A stretch of DNA of 64,000 bases from Sarcocystis neurona (lineage: Eukaryota; Apicomplexa; Conoidasida; Eucoccidiorida; Sarcocystidae). The position numbers and the translations under genes are program-made. Positions 45,212-57,994 of this stretch are shown here, in pieces (positions within the stretch are counted from its first letter, which is position 1; every line of letters starts with the position of its first letter). The notes beneath the pieces were generated by a model. That model had not been told where the DNA came from. It was given only the letters and a program-made list of their open reading frames with translations, and did no database searches. The stretch covers positions 2,374,798-2,438,797 of the forward strand of contig KL647289.1 of the NCBI GenBank assembly GCA_000727475.1, given 5' to 3'.

Positions 45212-47513
45212 CTACGTACCTGGGGCCAAAATACTACGATCCTGCCAACAAACCTCCCCTTCGCTTCCTCTTACAGGCTGAAGCCGGGCGCCTATCGCTC
45301 CGGACCTCGCAGGGCTCACCGAAAATGCCAGAAGCTTCAGTTCAGACGACGGCCTGGCAGGCACCACGACCTGAGGCACTTGCCAGTGAGGGTGGAGCGC
45401 ACCCGCGTAGACAAAAAGTTTTCTGGAGGTAAGCAGCAGAATCTCACTCAAGTGACTATGTGAGGACCGTTACAAAGTACTGATACTTATTGCAATCAAG
45501 TACAAGACAATGCAGAACCCGTCTGTAGACTACCACCACGCCTCACATTCAAGAATTATAAATAAATGGCGCTTCTGATCCAAGCGGTTCCCTGCTTAAG
45601 TGCGCGAACGTTGGGCTTGCTCAAACGAGTCCATCCCGTACTGTTGGATTCTTCTGGAGTGTGTGAGGGTCCCTATAATGACTGAATACGGTAGCAGATT
45701 CAGGGAACCTGCGCGTTCGTAGCCCCAAAAGTAAGCTGTGCACAAGGGCGGTACACTGGTCCCATAGAGTCCACTAAAGCGTCATGCCTGGTTTCGTTAG
45801 TATACCATCGTTCACCTGAAGTGCCATACACTCTGTGGAGCTGTCTTTATTTTGCTTTCTTAAATGTGTCTGAATCCCCTTACGCGAAATACTTCCGCGC
45901 GAAGACTACTCAGATGGAAGGAATCCGCTGTGCTGTTACAGACGTCTGCCGCACTGTTCTACAGCTGAAATTCAGAACGTCTCCTCATCTCCGTTCAACC
46001 CGATTTCAGTTGTCCAGCAGTGGACCACAAAACGATAGAGAGCATGCGTGAAAGCTTCGAATAGTTGATACACTTCTCGAACGCTAACGCTAAAAACGTC
46101 CTGTTTCAAAGTCATCTCACTTTCAGTTGCGTGCAGTAACCGTAGAATCCTCTGTGGGCGGAGATTTACCTGTACATTATCTGCCGGAGACGATTCGGAG
46201 GAAGCATCCGCTTCACAGCTAAATTCACCTGTGCGAACAACCCGTCGTCCACAAAGCGGTTCTGAAGGCGTGTACTCGTGGTGGAGACACTATAAGATAT
46301 TTACATACACAGCATAATTAAATCATGCCTTTTGCCCCAGCGCGAACATGGCAGAACACAAACAAGGGCGCTGTACATCTGGTGAGCAATAAGATCGGCA
46401 TCATTGTGAATGCAAAGCGCGACTCCTATATCATTTGTCAGCGAGTGGATCGCCCAACACGTAAGAAGAGCCTCGTGAGATATCGCGGGAACACCTTTGT
46501 TGGCAACCTGGAAGCAGATCTAGCGTCCTCACCAGATGTTCTCAACAAGCAGGATGTCTGCTCACAATGCGGTGTATGCCTGCAATCGGGCAAGGACTTA
46601 CGATCATCGCCGGGTTTCTTGCCATCATTGTCTTTGCCGTGATGAGTTTTGGGCCCGCCGGATGAGCTGCGCGCAGTCACGAAGAAAACAGAAATCCTGT
46701 TGCGTTATACAAGCAGGCGGAACCCCCCAGAAGAGTAACTCTCGGGTGAGCACCACATACAAAAACTATAGCGCCGAATCTGCCGGCAGACCTCCGAATA
46801 CTTTTCTGTGATACACCGTACGGTGCCCTGTACAGTTTATTGTCCCGCGAAGATGATTTCACTCTTTATCCGGAAGCCGGAATAAAAAACGTTCTCTGGC
46901 TGCTGCTTCACTCAGAAACTGTATCGCTCACGTGTTGCGCTACGGAACACGGCGAGCAGCATCACTGACACGAGGCAACTGATTTTTAAAAGTATTCCAT
47001 TGAGCTTATTACCGTTGCTACATGGAGGATGTGCTGCCTCAACCCGTGTAGAAAACCGTTATAATGCAGCCCTCATGCGTCCAGATCTGTCACTGACATT
47101 TACTGACTCATTCGTCACAAATGAGCACGATATGGGTACCCAGCAAACCACTTCCGTTCATTTCAGACAAGCGCTACGAAGTCTTTCCCGTGTGATCTGC
47201 ATTGCTGACGTAAAGGGACAAGCTACGCATGCGACACGTGGAACGGTATTTTAAACAGTACATCCCACGTGAGGATACACAGACGTATACAACCCCGTGC
47301 GAGTATGCGTGTACGGCAGCCCTACGAGTTTCAAACGAACTCACTCTTCCTGTCAAAAGCGTAAACTTTGGTGTCCCACGAGTGACCGGTCATTTTTACA
47401 TGAATGGCATTCACCACGATCACGCTGTCGCCTGCTGCTGACCGAGGAGTGAAGTCGACGCGGTGCTTTCCCTGTAAAAGTCTGACGATTTGTGCAGCCA
47501 GACCACCGACGCT
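45212..47513 (-). CDS. MRPL13: organellar (probably mitochondrial) ribosomal protein uL13
   Basis: Three exons are recognised: 47513-47345, 46228-46170 and 45422-45212. The first (acceptor GTTTTTTCAG, donor GTGAGT) encodes [19 protein letters not shown], then [16 protein letters not shown] and KVYAFDRK, matching uL13's LGRLAS-IA-LxGKH, GDxVIVVNA and KVY elements. The second (donor GTAAAT, phase 2) encodes [17 protein letters not shown], the AVxGMLPxNxLR motif. The third begins [17 protein letters not shown], the conserved VYxGxxHPHxxQ end, then an extension to a stop, or to a GTGAGC donor 46 codons earlier. An N-terminal exon near 47600-47680 (AVWILDDLAVV) and the exon carrying the GYPGG segment were not placed with confidence. 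The protein belongs to the large ribosomal subunit; organellar targeting is inferred from the bacterial-type sequence. Confidence 0.75.
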
Positions 47514-47699
47514 CTGAAAAAACACAGACATAGTGACCCCTGCGTAGCTCTTTGCTGCCCAGTCGGCTGCAGCCAACATTGAGAAATGTGCATACTCATT
47601 ATGTACGTGTCCATAACAACTGCGAGATCATCCAGTATCCACACGGCACAGTCCGTCAACCACGCTCTTCCTCTCCTGCAACCGAGTAGATCCTCGCAG

Positions 47700-50600
47700 C
47701 AACGGTCGATTCTGCACATTCCACAAACAGTTGTGCATCACCACTCGGAGGATGCCTCGTGCACAGGGGGGTCACCATGGGACAGCGCAAGAGAATTCAC
47801 AGGTCTGCTGATCTAATATTCCCCCAGGTAGCTGTATTTCGCGCCCGTCACCCTACGAAAACAGCCAAGCTACGCGTGGAAGTGTAAGGTTCACACGTTG
47901 TCGGAAACCTACAAATACGAGTTGAGCACCGTACCTAGTGTATATCTCCGGCTAATCTATCCGTGCGGATCTCACCGAGACTCCATAATCCACCGGGGTG
48001 GCACTCAGACGCTCTCTGAGGCAGCAGTTGATCTCACTGTGCTGAACAGCTTCCGAAGGAAGCAGTTGACAGCTGTTGTTCTCTTGTACATGCATTCAAG
48101 AGCACTGGAGACTGCCAGCACGCATAACCATACATACCTCTAGTGGCACCGCATACGCATCCATACATGTTTGCTAAAATATACTCTACAGAACGAAAAT
48201 GACAACAAACACGCCACATACACACTCACTTGTGTATGCTGTGCCGGAGTTGATGATTAATTGAGGCATGAGAAAGGTGTTGCTCTCTCGTTTATGTGCG
48301 TGCATGCTCGCGGAGACATCTATTATGCCTTGGGCACAGCTCTGCCCGAAAACCAGTCTTTCCACTTACGCGTCCTTTGGCGTCGACCACGTGGAAATGA
48401 TTTCCTGTTTCTTCGTCAAGCATGGTGACTGCTTGTAGGCTCGTGTGCTGCTTCGCCAGGGGATGGTCTCTGGGCATATTCCTCTTCATAAACGGCCTGC
48501 TAATCCTGCCGTCACATCACGATGATCAAACGAAGAACACAAGGCCCGATAAAATTCGCTCGCTAGTGACAGGGCAAGGCAAATGTAACAGCGCGTACTT
48601 GGCAGTCAATAGCAACAAAATTATGCGTGGGCGAACATCAGCGACCGCCACAACACGGCGATACACGCAGTGAACAGAATACGCTGACGCGCGCATGCGT
48701 GAGGACACAGCAGTGCAGAGGCGCGTAAGCATTAAACAAAGCAACGGAACAGCACTACTAACGATAACGTGGTGCTTATCCGTACACGAGCTAAAACATA
48801 AACACTTCCATTTGCCTCCTCACAGATCCGCTACATGAGATGATGAATATACACATATACGCACAAGCAAAATCTGCGTTAAGAAGCTGCGAGCAAAGGA
48901 GATCGACATGAAGCGTAGAGATGAGCATCCGCCACATTGTCGCGTACATTAACTACAGGCTTGAGGCGCGTGGCAGGCGGCCACTGCATGTCTTGCGTTC
49001 AGCCACAATCGCGTAGCTGCGCAGATACGACGACGTACACCAGTTGACGTCAATTAGGCGCACTGGACAAAAACGCGTATCAAATCTGCTTACCACTGAA
49101 CGTCGGCGAAGGGATTAATGTTGCCCTCGTGAAATGACCCTTTGGGGTAACTCAGCGAACAACGAAACATGGAATTCCACATTTTCTTTCCTCTGTGTTT
49201 CAAACAGGTGCACGTTCTAGCCAGTGTGCTAATCAAATAGGAGAGAAGGCAGAAACTGGCCCTTCAAACGTTGCTGATGGATGCTCCCAGCGAAAGGCCT
49301 TTCCAGCCTTCCGTTCTTGTTCGACTTTTCAAACCCGTTGCCACTTTATTTGTCGCAAGGAGGCTCACGAAACTTGCTGACCTTCAGATAGACCTTTCGG
49401 CCATTTTAGTCTGACTTGTAAATTCCACATGTTTTCCTCGTTCTGCTTGTTTTGCCAGCATCAGTAGCAGTGCTACTAGTCCTACTAATACTACTACTGC
49501 TTCTGTTGCTCCTCGTCTTAACTCTACTACTCGTGTGTGCTCTGTCACTAGCGTGAGGACTACTATCAGTACCACTACTAGTACCGCTACTTCTAGAATT
49601 ATTACTCCTACTTATCCAGCTGCCACTGCCTCATTCGTGAGTCCCATTTCTCTCAGGGAGTCGTGCCACTACGAGCTGTGGCATTACTATCTATATTATT
49701 GCTTGTGGGTTTTTCGAGTTCCCTGTTCCCGTTTCCCGCTGCTTGGAAACAATGTGTACGAATGAGGTCAGTACGTGCCCAAGAGAACGAGACTCCCTCG
49801 GAACGTTATAATCATTTTCCCACTGCGTCCTACGGGGGATTCGGGCACCGGGCGTTCGAAACGAGTCGAAAATGGTACTGAGCGCCACAGGGTCTCGACC
49901 CAGCGTACGACGGTCTACGGCTAAAGTCGAAGGACACTGCTACCTGTGGGCATGAACGAAGATCGTAGGTTTTACTGCTTGTGTGCCGGCTAAAAATTTT
50001 CGCTTGTACGATTCAGTTACTGCGAAGACGTCGGAGTCGAGTTGTTGATTCACCGCATCAACGACAACACAGAGTGGCACCCAACTTCGAGGAAACATCA
50101 GGAAGGGTATACACAGTACAGGAAGAAATTAGATGCAATTTTGTTTCTGTGGAAACGCGGGTCACCAGCTTTATGGGAACCGTGTGTCTTAAATAGGGTC
50201 ACTTCGACGCATGTAATGGCCGCCAACGGCAGTGGCCGCACACAAGTACTGCGGAAGCAGCTGTACTCTAGAAGCACACCGGGAGAAACGGTAACTGACG
50301 ACGACGGAGCACCGATAGCACTTCAACAGTTGCAGCACTAGCCGCGTCAGTATTAATAGCAGCAGCTGAACTCTCGCCTCAACAGCAGGAACGAAGGCAT
50401 GCAGGACGTACCCAACCGCAGCACGGGAACGGGACACGCGTCGTTGCGCTTGCTGAGATCTGTCTGCTCGCGCACTGTGCGCATGCTGCGCACGACGCCA
50501 ACGCAGAGAGACAGGTGGCTGGCTCATCCTGCATCATTTGTATGCGTGTAGCGATTGAGGACGACGAACTGTGATATCGGATCTAGGGTCCCGGCAGCGT

Positions 50601-51352
50601 CTCGTTGCTAGATCGAGTCGCTCGTTCCCAGTCTCCTCAAGAGGCTGCTCATGTATCATATCGTCGGCTATTGCTGCACAACACAGCGCTACGCTTCACA
50701 GGAGGAGAACCTGTACTCGTCTTCATATTTGTAGATTCACCACAAATGCATCGTACGATGCACGATGGATGCACTGCCCTGGGCAGCAACCGTTGAGCGT
50801 TGCACGCTGCTATTTGGCGCTCTCTCACGGAGCGCCTCCTCTTTGATGAACCATCAGAAGTTGCAGACGTACGCGTAAGCCTACAGTTCTAACGCGGAGG
50901 AAGATATTGGCCGTCCGCTAGAAGGTGACGTCGCTGAAAAGTCTGTGCACGGACAACTGCTGCAGAATAACAGTGCTGCACACCTGTCACCGGGAAGTGG
51001 TCTCCTGCAGAAGTGTTCCAAGTATCCCTGCTGGCGTCCTGTGCTACTTCGCTGCCACTCAAGCTAGGATGCGTAGCAGACGGCCGCTGACATGAATCTG
51101 TAAAAGGTTTAAAGTACACCAACGGATGCGCTGAGTTCCAATTTGGAGAAGATAACCAGTTCTGATACCTGACGATATGTGAGTGCTGCATGGCAGGGCA
51201 TTACCTGTATGACAAGACGGACACAAATACCTCTGGAAAAGCTGCGGCATTGTCGCCCGGCTGAAGCCTACTAATTTACGTGTGTTGAACGCATTCGACA
51301 ATGCAAAAGCTTGAATGCAGGTGCACAAATAATCTGGCGCTAACAACTACAG
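47700..51352. other. stretch with a simple repeat but no convincing gene
   Basis: Apart from the ACT/AGT microsatellite at about 49455-49625, only random-looking short frames were seen on either strand. Confidence 0.35.
49455..49625. repeat. imperfect trinucleotide (ACT/AGT) microsatellite
   Basis: A run of degenerate TACTACTAGT-type triplets (GTAGCAGTGCTACTAGTCC..., TACTACTACTGC...) continues through ACTACTATCAGTACCACTAC. It generates artificially long open frames on the minus strand (Val/Leu-rich), which were discarded. Confidence 0.75.
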
Positions 51353-52886
51353 ATGCGGATACTCACAATAGGGGTCTTCTCTGTACTTTTTGCTGTCAGC
51401 TCCGTGCGGAGTTCGGGTAAACCGTTCCCGCTGACAACACATTCTGTGAGAAGCCGAACGTCTCTGCGTTTACCATCGTACATGCACAAAATGGTCAGTG
51501 ATCTCGGTAGCCCAGATAGTTGTACACAGACATGGGGCTTGCTGGTCTCCACTGCTACACAGTCACAGGTTCCTCAACCACAGATACATACACGCACGCG
51601 TGTCTACTGAATTTCCTCGTAGAAGCATGTTCATGCCATTGTCTGCTCACGGTAACGTTGATACAATGAAGGTACTGCACGCTGGGGGGAAGTCCTCGGT
51701 TGTGCGTCTAGCCATATCATAAGCATTAGATTTCGCTGGTACAAGCGGGGGAGCCAGATGCTTAGAAGTGCATTTCTGTAAAGAGGCAGTTCCGTAGACC
51801 TCCCGCTGTGCGCATTTCTGCATCGACAGATGTGGCAATGACCAGGCAGGCTTCTACGCACCAATTGTATGCAAGAGCTTTTCGACGTTGGCGGCTGCAC
51901 GGTTCCGTAAAGAATAGTTCCCTGCGACGCAAAGGGTCTCTGCGGTAGATCGCCTCGGATGGAGGTCCACCGGCAGACGCGAATTTCCGAAAGTCGCCAC
52001 TGGTGGGGAGCCGGGGGGACTGTGGGATGTGAGCGTGCCTATCATCACGCACCAGCAGCGGAGCGAAAAGTGTGGCCTAAAATACCACGTGGAACTTCAA
52101 GAACGACAGCAGCAGTACAGGACCATCTGCGGCAGCGGCGACGTACTGTCTGCACACACTCGAGGGCGTAGCTACGCTAGAGTGCCCATGATGGTCCACT
52201 ATCTCCACCTCTGTAGTGGCAAGTGCGGGCGACGGCGCGTGACGGAGGCTCTTGAGTTGGGAAATGACTTGGGCACGTAAGACAATCTTACGCTTGGCCA
52301 GTTCTAGTAGACGAAACGGGCTGGTAATTTAGGGGCGAGGACCTCGTTAAGACCTTATTCGTTCTCAGGGCATAGGATTCCCACTGTCAATTGCGAGTGG
52401 ACGCCTTTCAGTAGCCTCGAAGAGCAGTCACCTTTCCGTGGTTGTAAGTTTTTACCAATGATTCACTCTCTAAGTAATACAATCGCGGCGCACACATAAC
52501 GTAGTACTCATCAGCCTTTTACCGTGGCACAGGGACAACTGGTAAAGTAAATTTCGCTAAGGCCATTGAACTTATCTAATTTTCTATGAAGATGAGATTC
52601 CGGAACCTTTACAACTAAGTAGACAACTTCTGTGAGCTCAAGCGCTCAATGTATCTTTCGTTATTGCACAGTTCGACACAGTGACCGCCGCAGGCAACTA
52701 CGAGAAGTGCGACTTACTGTGAGGACTCCAGAAGATTTGGGTGAAATTTGGAACCAGCTCAAGCGTGGTTCACATAAACAAAAACACTTCAAAACCAGTC
52801 GAACTCTGCCTCGGTTTTGCTTATCAGAATCAGCAATATGCGCACTTCAGCAACACAGTGCGTCAATTCAAAGACAGCTACGGTGA
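51353..52886 (+). CDS. possible secreted-protein gene, scattered exons
   Basis: An ATG at 51353 opens MRILTIGVFSVLFAVSSVRS, a textbook signal peptide, in a frame open to 51610. Two downstream plus-strand segments look exonic: about 52030-52277 ending at a GTAAGA donor in phase 2 (core EKCGLKYHVELQERQQQY), and about 52690-52880 (LTVRTPEDLGEIWNQLKRG). They were not connected by phase, so they may belong to different genes. No domain is recognised. The signal peptide is the strongest element. Confidence 0.33.
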
Positions 52887-54122
52887 ACGTTTCCTGGTAT
52901 GCGTGTTGCCGCCTCTCGCTTGTGCTTACAAGCATGTCCACGTGCAAGCTATACAACATAGCAGGGCCAGGGCACACTGAAACTGTTTTCGCTCAAAACT
53001 AACAAGGCAAATCAAGTGTAGAACGTAAATTTGACATATATACTTCATATGCCGCATCATGCAGTACACGCCGACGTCGTGACAAAAGGTCCTGCCCTAC
53101 TTTAAGAATTTTGACTGTATACGTCTGCCGGAATTAAAAAAAAAAAAGAATACCGGATACACGCAGTATGATGCGCAAAAAACTGATCCATCAACAGCCT
53201 TTTGCATTGTGTTACTGGAGTCCGCATCATCCGCGTGCAGATCTGTTCGCGTTTGGTAACGTAAAGAACAGCACAGAGCGCTCTCAGATTCATAAACTCC
53301 AATTGTTTTACTGAACAAAAGACGCTAGCGAGTGGCTTCGGTGATGTAGACGGCACACTCACGTGTTAGTGTACTTCCGTGGTGATGCTGACAGGACGCA
53401 TAGTTGTGAGAGCGTGGATGGTAAACACATTCACTGCAGGCAAGAACAGCATTGTTCAAAAAGGCTGCTGCCTGAGTGCACCTCGACGTGTACGTGCGGC
53501 GCTCGGACGCGTATACACTCGTTATTTGTATAGATGCCGACGTTCACGTAGAGAAGTGTGTGTGCTATACGCACACCTTACATAAATGTGAAAACACGTA
53601 TATACGGGAAGACAACGCGCACCGCAGACGGGGTGCACTGTCACTTTTCCACAGGGCAATTCTGAATAATCGCGCGTGTTTGTGACTTTTTTTGTGCATG
53701 CTCTCATTTGGTGGGGCATACCCAGTCTACCTTTCACCCTCACAGCTACACAAATCCGCCCATTTCTACATTACGCCGGCAAAGATCCTCTGCGCTAGCA
53801 CGCGTGTGTGCGAATGCATACACGTAGTCCAGCGGCACTTCTGGGGGTCTACGAACTAACGTATATGCTGGTTGTTAAGGGTACGCATGTTCTCACAAAG
53901 TCACCTTACACAAACTTGCAGAAATCTGTACAAATTGCCTTCGCATACATCTAGACGTTCGATCTTGTGCTTTGTTCTTCGTCATCCAACTTTCGTCTCG
54001 TCTTGGTTGAACTTCAGACTCCGAGCGCAAAACGACATACAGGATCATTTCGCTTTATGTACCCGCATTGTCAACCACTTTGCACCTTCACCACATCTGT
54101 TGCGCGCCACACAGGGGCAGCC

Positions 54123-54392
54123 TTATGCCACAACCGTTCGACACTCCAACGTACATACAACGTCCACCACGAACAGGGATGCTGAATGTCCACGTATACT
54201 GATTTTTCTCACTGATGAATAGTGGTGCACGTGCAGGCAAGAACTCGAGGCCGAGGCTTCGACCATCACGCTTTCCCCCATTTGTGTGGTCGTACGTAGA
54301 GTATTCCCTTCGTGCAGCCAATGGCCGGTTCGGTACGCAGGCATAAAGAGAAGTAGCAGAAGGATGCAGATAAGCATCATTGCCGGCCACAT
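54123..54392 (-). CDS. small open frame with a signal-peptide-like start, doubtful
   Basis: An ATG at 54392 gives MWPAMMLICILLLLLFMPAY, strongly hydrophobic, then 69 unremarkable residues. The same pyrimidine-rich run could simply be noncoding DNA. It lies on the same strand just downstream of uL14m. No family is recognised. Confidence 0.22.
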   Translation of the reverse strand: MWPAMMLICILLLLLFMPAYRTGHWLHEGNTLRTTTQMGESVMVEASASSSCLHVHHYSSVRKISIRGHSASLFVVDVVCTLECRTVVA

Positions 54393-54449
54393 ACGGAATC
54401 TTTGATGCCTTTTCTTTCGGCGTGATTACATAGACAGTTTTACCTAACA

Positions 54450-54793
54450 TTAAAAAATCCAGCGAGCAAGTGTCTTGGAATTGTGGCGAACCTCCATTGG
54501 CAGTGGTCCCTTGATTTTGGTGCCTTTTGCTTTGTTTTTTTGGACGATGATGAATGCGTTTTCATCAAATTTGATGTACGTACCGTCTTTTCTGCTGGAC
54601 TCTTTCTTCCGCCGCACTATGATGCCCTTCGGCATCTTGGGTTCCGTACACTCTGGTGTTTTATCCCGCACTGAAACGCGGATACGTGCTCCCACCTTGC
54701 CAGTCCCGTACTTATTGCGCAGACCGATGATACACGCCTTAATCACACCCGTATTGTCCGCGCAGCGAACCATCGACTGCCTCCACAAACCCC
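54450..54793 (-). CDS. MRPL14: organellar (probably mitochondrial) ribosomal protein uL14, main exon
   Basis: After a CTTTCCTCGCCGTGCTTAG acceptor, the frame encodes nearly the whole uL14 fold: RQSMVRCADNTGVIKACII, then GARIRVSVRDKTPE, MPKGIIVRRKKES, DGTYIKFDENAFIIV, GTKIKGPLPMEVR and the terminus LARWIF before TAA. This matches bacterial L14's ADNSGA, KAVVVRTKK, DGSxIRFDxNA and GTRIFGPV elements in order. The exon opens in phase 1, so a 5' exon with the start and any transit peptide is expected upstream (above 54793) but was not identified; an in-frame ATG (MFFLSSPCLGGL...) is an alternative start without that intron. Apicoplast genomes usually encode their own L14, which favours a mitochondrial role; that is inference. 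Confidence 0.82.
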
Positions 54794-54984
54794 CTAAGCA
54801 CGGCGAGGAAAGAAAAAACATGATACGCAAGTAGGGTAACGTATCAAGCACATGCAGTAAACCAATGCTATCGTTGCGCTTGCTCTTATTGTCATCCGTG
54901 ACCCTGCTGCGGTGGCGAGGGTGCCACGGGTAAAAGTCGTAACGCGCTTTTGGAGATGTCCCTTCATAAAACAGTGTGCACACT

Positions 54985-57197
54985 TCAGTTTAGAGCGTGT
55001 GTATGACACATCAGCATCCCCTGCTCTGTGGTCCAAAACGAGTCGCTATCACGCAAGGCACAAAACTTCCACAACGTTAACCACTCTCTGTCCAGTTCAT
55101 GCGACTGCGAACCCGGAGATGAACACTCTGTGTCGTAGTTTCACGGCTTAACGCAGTAAAGTCACTGAGGTGGGCTGGTGATCTAGATCCTGCACGCTGC
55201 TAGAATGACAGCGATGCGGTGTCACTGTGATGTCTCGCGCCAGCCGAAGCAACGGCGTACGCACTCTCACTGTGCATACGACCGAAAGGGGGCACACCTC
55301 CGGGGCAAGCGTATCCAGCAAGAATACTCTACAGCGGAGTTTGAAGTCAGCCTGCTGTAGTACGATTAGCCTAGAGAAAAGGTGTGGTCTACTTTCGGGC
55401 ATGTCTAGCGCGAGTCATCTCTTGAATTCTGCCTGCCGTGCGGTGGAGACACAGGAGAAAAAATGACGCCGCGCTCTCCGCTGAAGCTGTAAAAACTCGC
55501 AGTCTTCCCATGTAGACTGGTGATACACGGATGAAACACGGACAATGGGACATACAGTTCGTGAACCGCTGCTGAGGCGATGAGCAGGATCATCTGAAGC
55601 TGTCGTGTGTATTGTACGGGTAAGCAAAGCAGTTAACGTACTCGGTCGTACGGAGTATGCCAGCGTACCCAGCATTCTATTTCCATTATCTGGTGTCTGA
55701 AAGGTATCCCCCTTCGTCCCCACCAGCGGACACGCCGTTTCCCTCTAGTCGCCAAATGCCGAAAAAAAAATGCGTGACAATACAACCGTGCACGAGGGGC
55801 TGTGACGCATGCACCAAATGCGGTGCGCGTGGCGTCTAGCTGTGTACTACCTTGGAATGCGACTGGTAAACCCGAGTTGATCTGCCTTTTATACCGAATC
55901 CGCGTCTACACAAGCGTGTACAGCAATATTTCATGAAGTACGTAGTCGTCGGCAACGTTGGCTGAAGTGAAACACTCTGCAAACGTCGTACCGTGCATCA
56001 TTTGCGTGTGTCACATATGCGGTTGTGGTACGTCACCGTACACGCGCGCAACGACGAGATCGTGCCTACGTGGTCGTCACACGCACACGTGCACAAAGCA
56101 GTGTTAGTTCTGTAGAGCTGTGCACCCATTGCGTGCACTTACATACCCGCACGCCCATTGCGTCGGAAAAAGTCTCCTGCAGGGCACTGTATACGTATCG
56201 CGGCAGCGAGCTTGGTCGGAACTGTGCAGGCGTGCAGGCATACACACACATCATGTAATTTTCGTGTTTGGACACCTTCATACTCGCAACCTCTCAGAAA
56301 CATACTTGATGTTAATATTCTGCGTCAGCCAAGGCTCTCCTCCGCAGTCCATCACGTGTGCCTAGAATCAGCTGCCGACGGTAAGATACTCATGTGTGAG
56401 TTTCCTACGTGTGGAAGCCCTCAAAGTGGAGGGGACTCAGCATCTCCTCGGTTGTAAGCCAAGCTCAAATGTGCATGTATGCTGTGGCATTTCACCCTTT
56501 TTTGTCAACATCACGCGTGCCATCTATTGCTTAGTAGTAAGAACACCTCTATTAATATTTCCTTTCTCCAAGTCCCGCACATCAGCCTTCACGCCTTCCG
56601 CAGAGAAGTAAATGATTCTCTGCCGTCTGATCTGACAAACTTCTGTGTGCGCTTTATGCCTCACCAAAACGAGTGCACACGCATACATATATATATATAC
56701 GTGGATGCAGTGCTACGCCTACTGATACACACATCTTGTCCGTTAATGGTAGATCTGGCTAGCTGCTTCATGTAGTTTCTTCCGCCTGTATACTTTGATA
56801 TAGGAAAGACGAAACTTCCAAGGATCCTCTGTGCAGCAACTTTCTGTCTCCGTCCAATATCATGCCGTGAAAAAGGCTTCCTTCACAGAGTGTTGTTCCC
56901 TCCTTCGACCTTTCGATCCTCAGCTGCCCTCCCTTTGGTGACGTCACGCCTTATGTCTTTCTTCTTCGTGTAAGCACGTGTGATCCAACGCAACCGCCTT
57001 TTTGGAGCCACAGATTTTGAACAGTGATGTGGCACCTTGTGAAAGCATTGTGCGCCTCTGTAAGTGCGAGCAGATAACAGCTTGCGCAGGAGGATGTGGA
57101 CCTGCACGAATATGTCTGTATTTGCGTACACTGCCTTCTCTCTATATATATACGCGTCCTAAATATGACTTTCACACTTGGTATCGTGGCACAGTAG
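54985..57197. other. stretch without a convincing gene, with short TA runs
   Basis: Short TA dinucleotide runs occur near 56687-56700 and 57141-57152. A minus-strand frame at 55593-55415 contains a plausible peptide (VYHQSTWEDCEFLQLQ) but has no supporting splice context. Otherwise nothing was seen. Confidence 0.35.
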
Positions 57198-57994
57198 CTA
57201 GGCATGCAACCGTTTTAAAAAGTGTCCTTCAGCCAACGTTTCCACCGGCGTGGGAAGTTTAGCAGGTTGCAGCCTTCTGCACGTGATTAATACGTCATCT
57301 ATACGGTTACGCGCCGCGGCCTGAAAGATGCCGATCTTCCGAGTTATACAGAGGCACGAACGTGGGAACAGTGTGACGGACACGAATAAGCTCGTACCGC
57401 GCAGATGCCTGGCCGCGTACTTCTTCGCTGTATTATATTCGCATACGTGTTGCATGCTAGTCTAGCACTGTGCACTGCTAGAGAGGTAAACCCTACCTTA
57501 CTTCGAAGAAGAGCACGGAAGCACGCAGCAGACGACCCTATTGTACTTGAATTCACGTACCTATACAGGCGTACGTAAGAACACACACGCAGGGGGGCTG
57601 AACCCTGCCGCGTGTGTGTTTCGCAAGGATCGTGCAACTACTCTCCGAGAGAGTATTGAAGGCTGTACGGAACCCTGATGCCGTGCCTCTTTATCCTGAA
57701 GCACGTGATGTGTTAACAAACATAGCCACGACCACTGCTGAAAAAACTCCTGGAGACCAGAGAGGATAAGTAGGCTTCCGTTGCTTCACTTGGAAGTCGA
57801 AAAACGGTACAGGTGTTCCTTACGAACGGAGCAATGGAATTGAGGAAAAGGGCTGCTGCGTCCTCCGGACACTTGTTTGCTGTGCTGACTGTGATCTTGA
57901 GAGTTCGACCTGAAGGCACTGCAGCGTATGTCGGAGCTCCTGCTATGTTTGTCCTCACGTCAGTGCGGCCGCCGACAGCCGCATGCGTGCACAT
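57198..57994 (-). CDS. unidentified small gene, two supported exons
   Basis: Exon 1 (57994-57824) opens with an ATG and encodes 57 residues ending SGRTLKITVSTANKC, PEDAAALFLNSIAPF at a GTAAGG donor in phase 0. A later exon (57320-57198) follows CGGCATCTTTCAG in phase 0 and encodes AAARNRIDDVLITCRRLQP, then a short tail and a stop. A middle segment near 57485-57545 ending at GTAAGG may also be exonic. The beta-strand-then-helix pattern (LKITVST...AAALFLNSI) with a C-terminal helix loosely recalls the small Pcc1-like subunit of the KEOPS complex; I regard that as a guess. Confidence 0.38.

Noticed and set aside
45208..45429. Plus-strand ATG frame ([17 protein letters not shown]...) ending at GTAAGC
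   Set aside because: It lies exactly antisense to the uL13m C-terminal exon, whose VYAGALHPH motif is a family match; the plus frame is a shadow.
46325..46642. 105-codon plus-strand frame ([15 protein letters not shown]...)
   Set aside because: Reads fairly naturally, but the length is within chance, no domain is recognised, and it lies inside the uL13m gene; not enough to call.
49384..49575. Val/Leu-rich minus-strand frame that looks like a membrane protein
   Set aside because: Produced by the ACT/AGT microsatellite.
52681..52895. Frame with AGNYEKC...FGTSSSVVHIN interrupted by an in-frame TGA
   Set aside because: A different frame of the same DNA (LTVRTPEDLGEIWNQL) is uninterrupted and better formed; no need to invoke a recoded stop.
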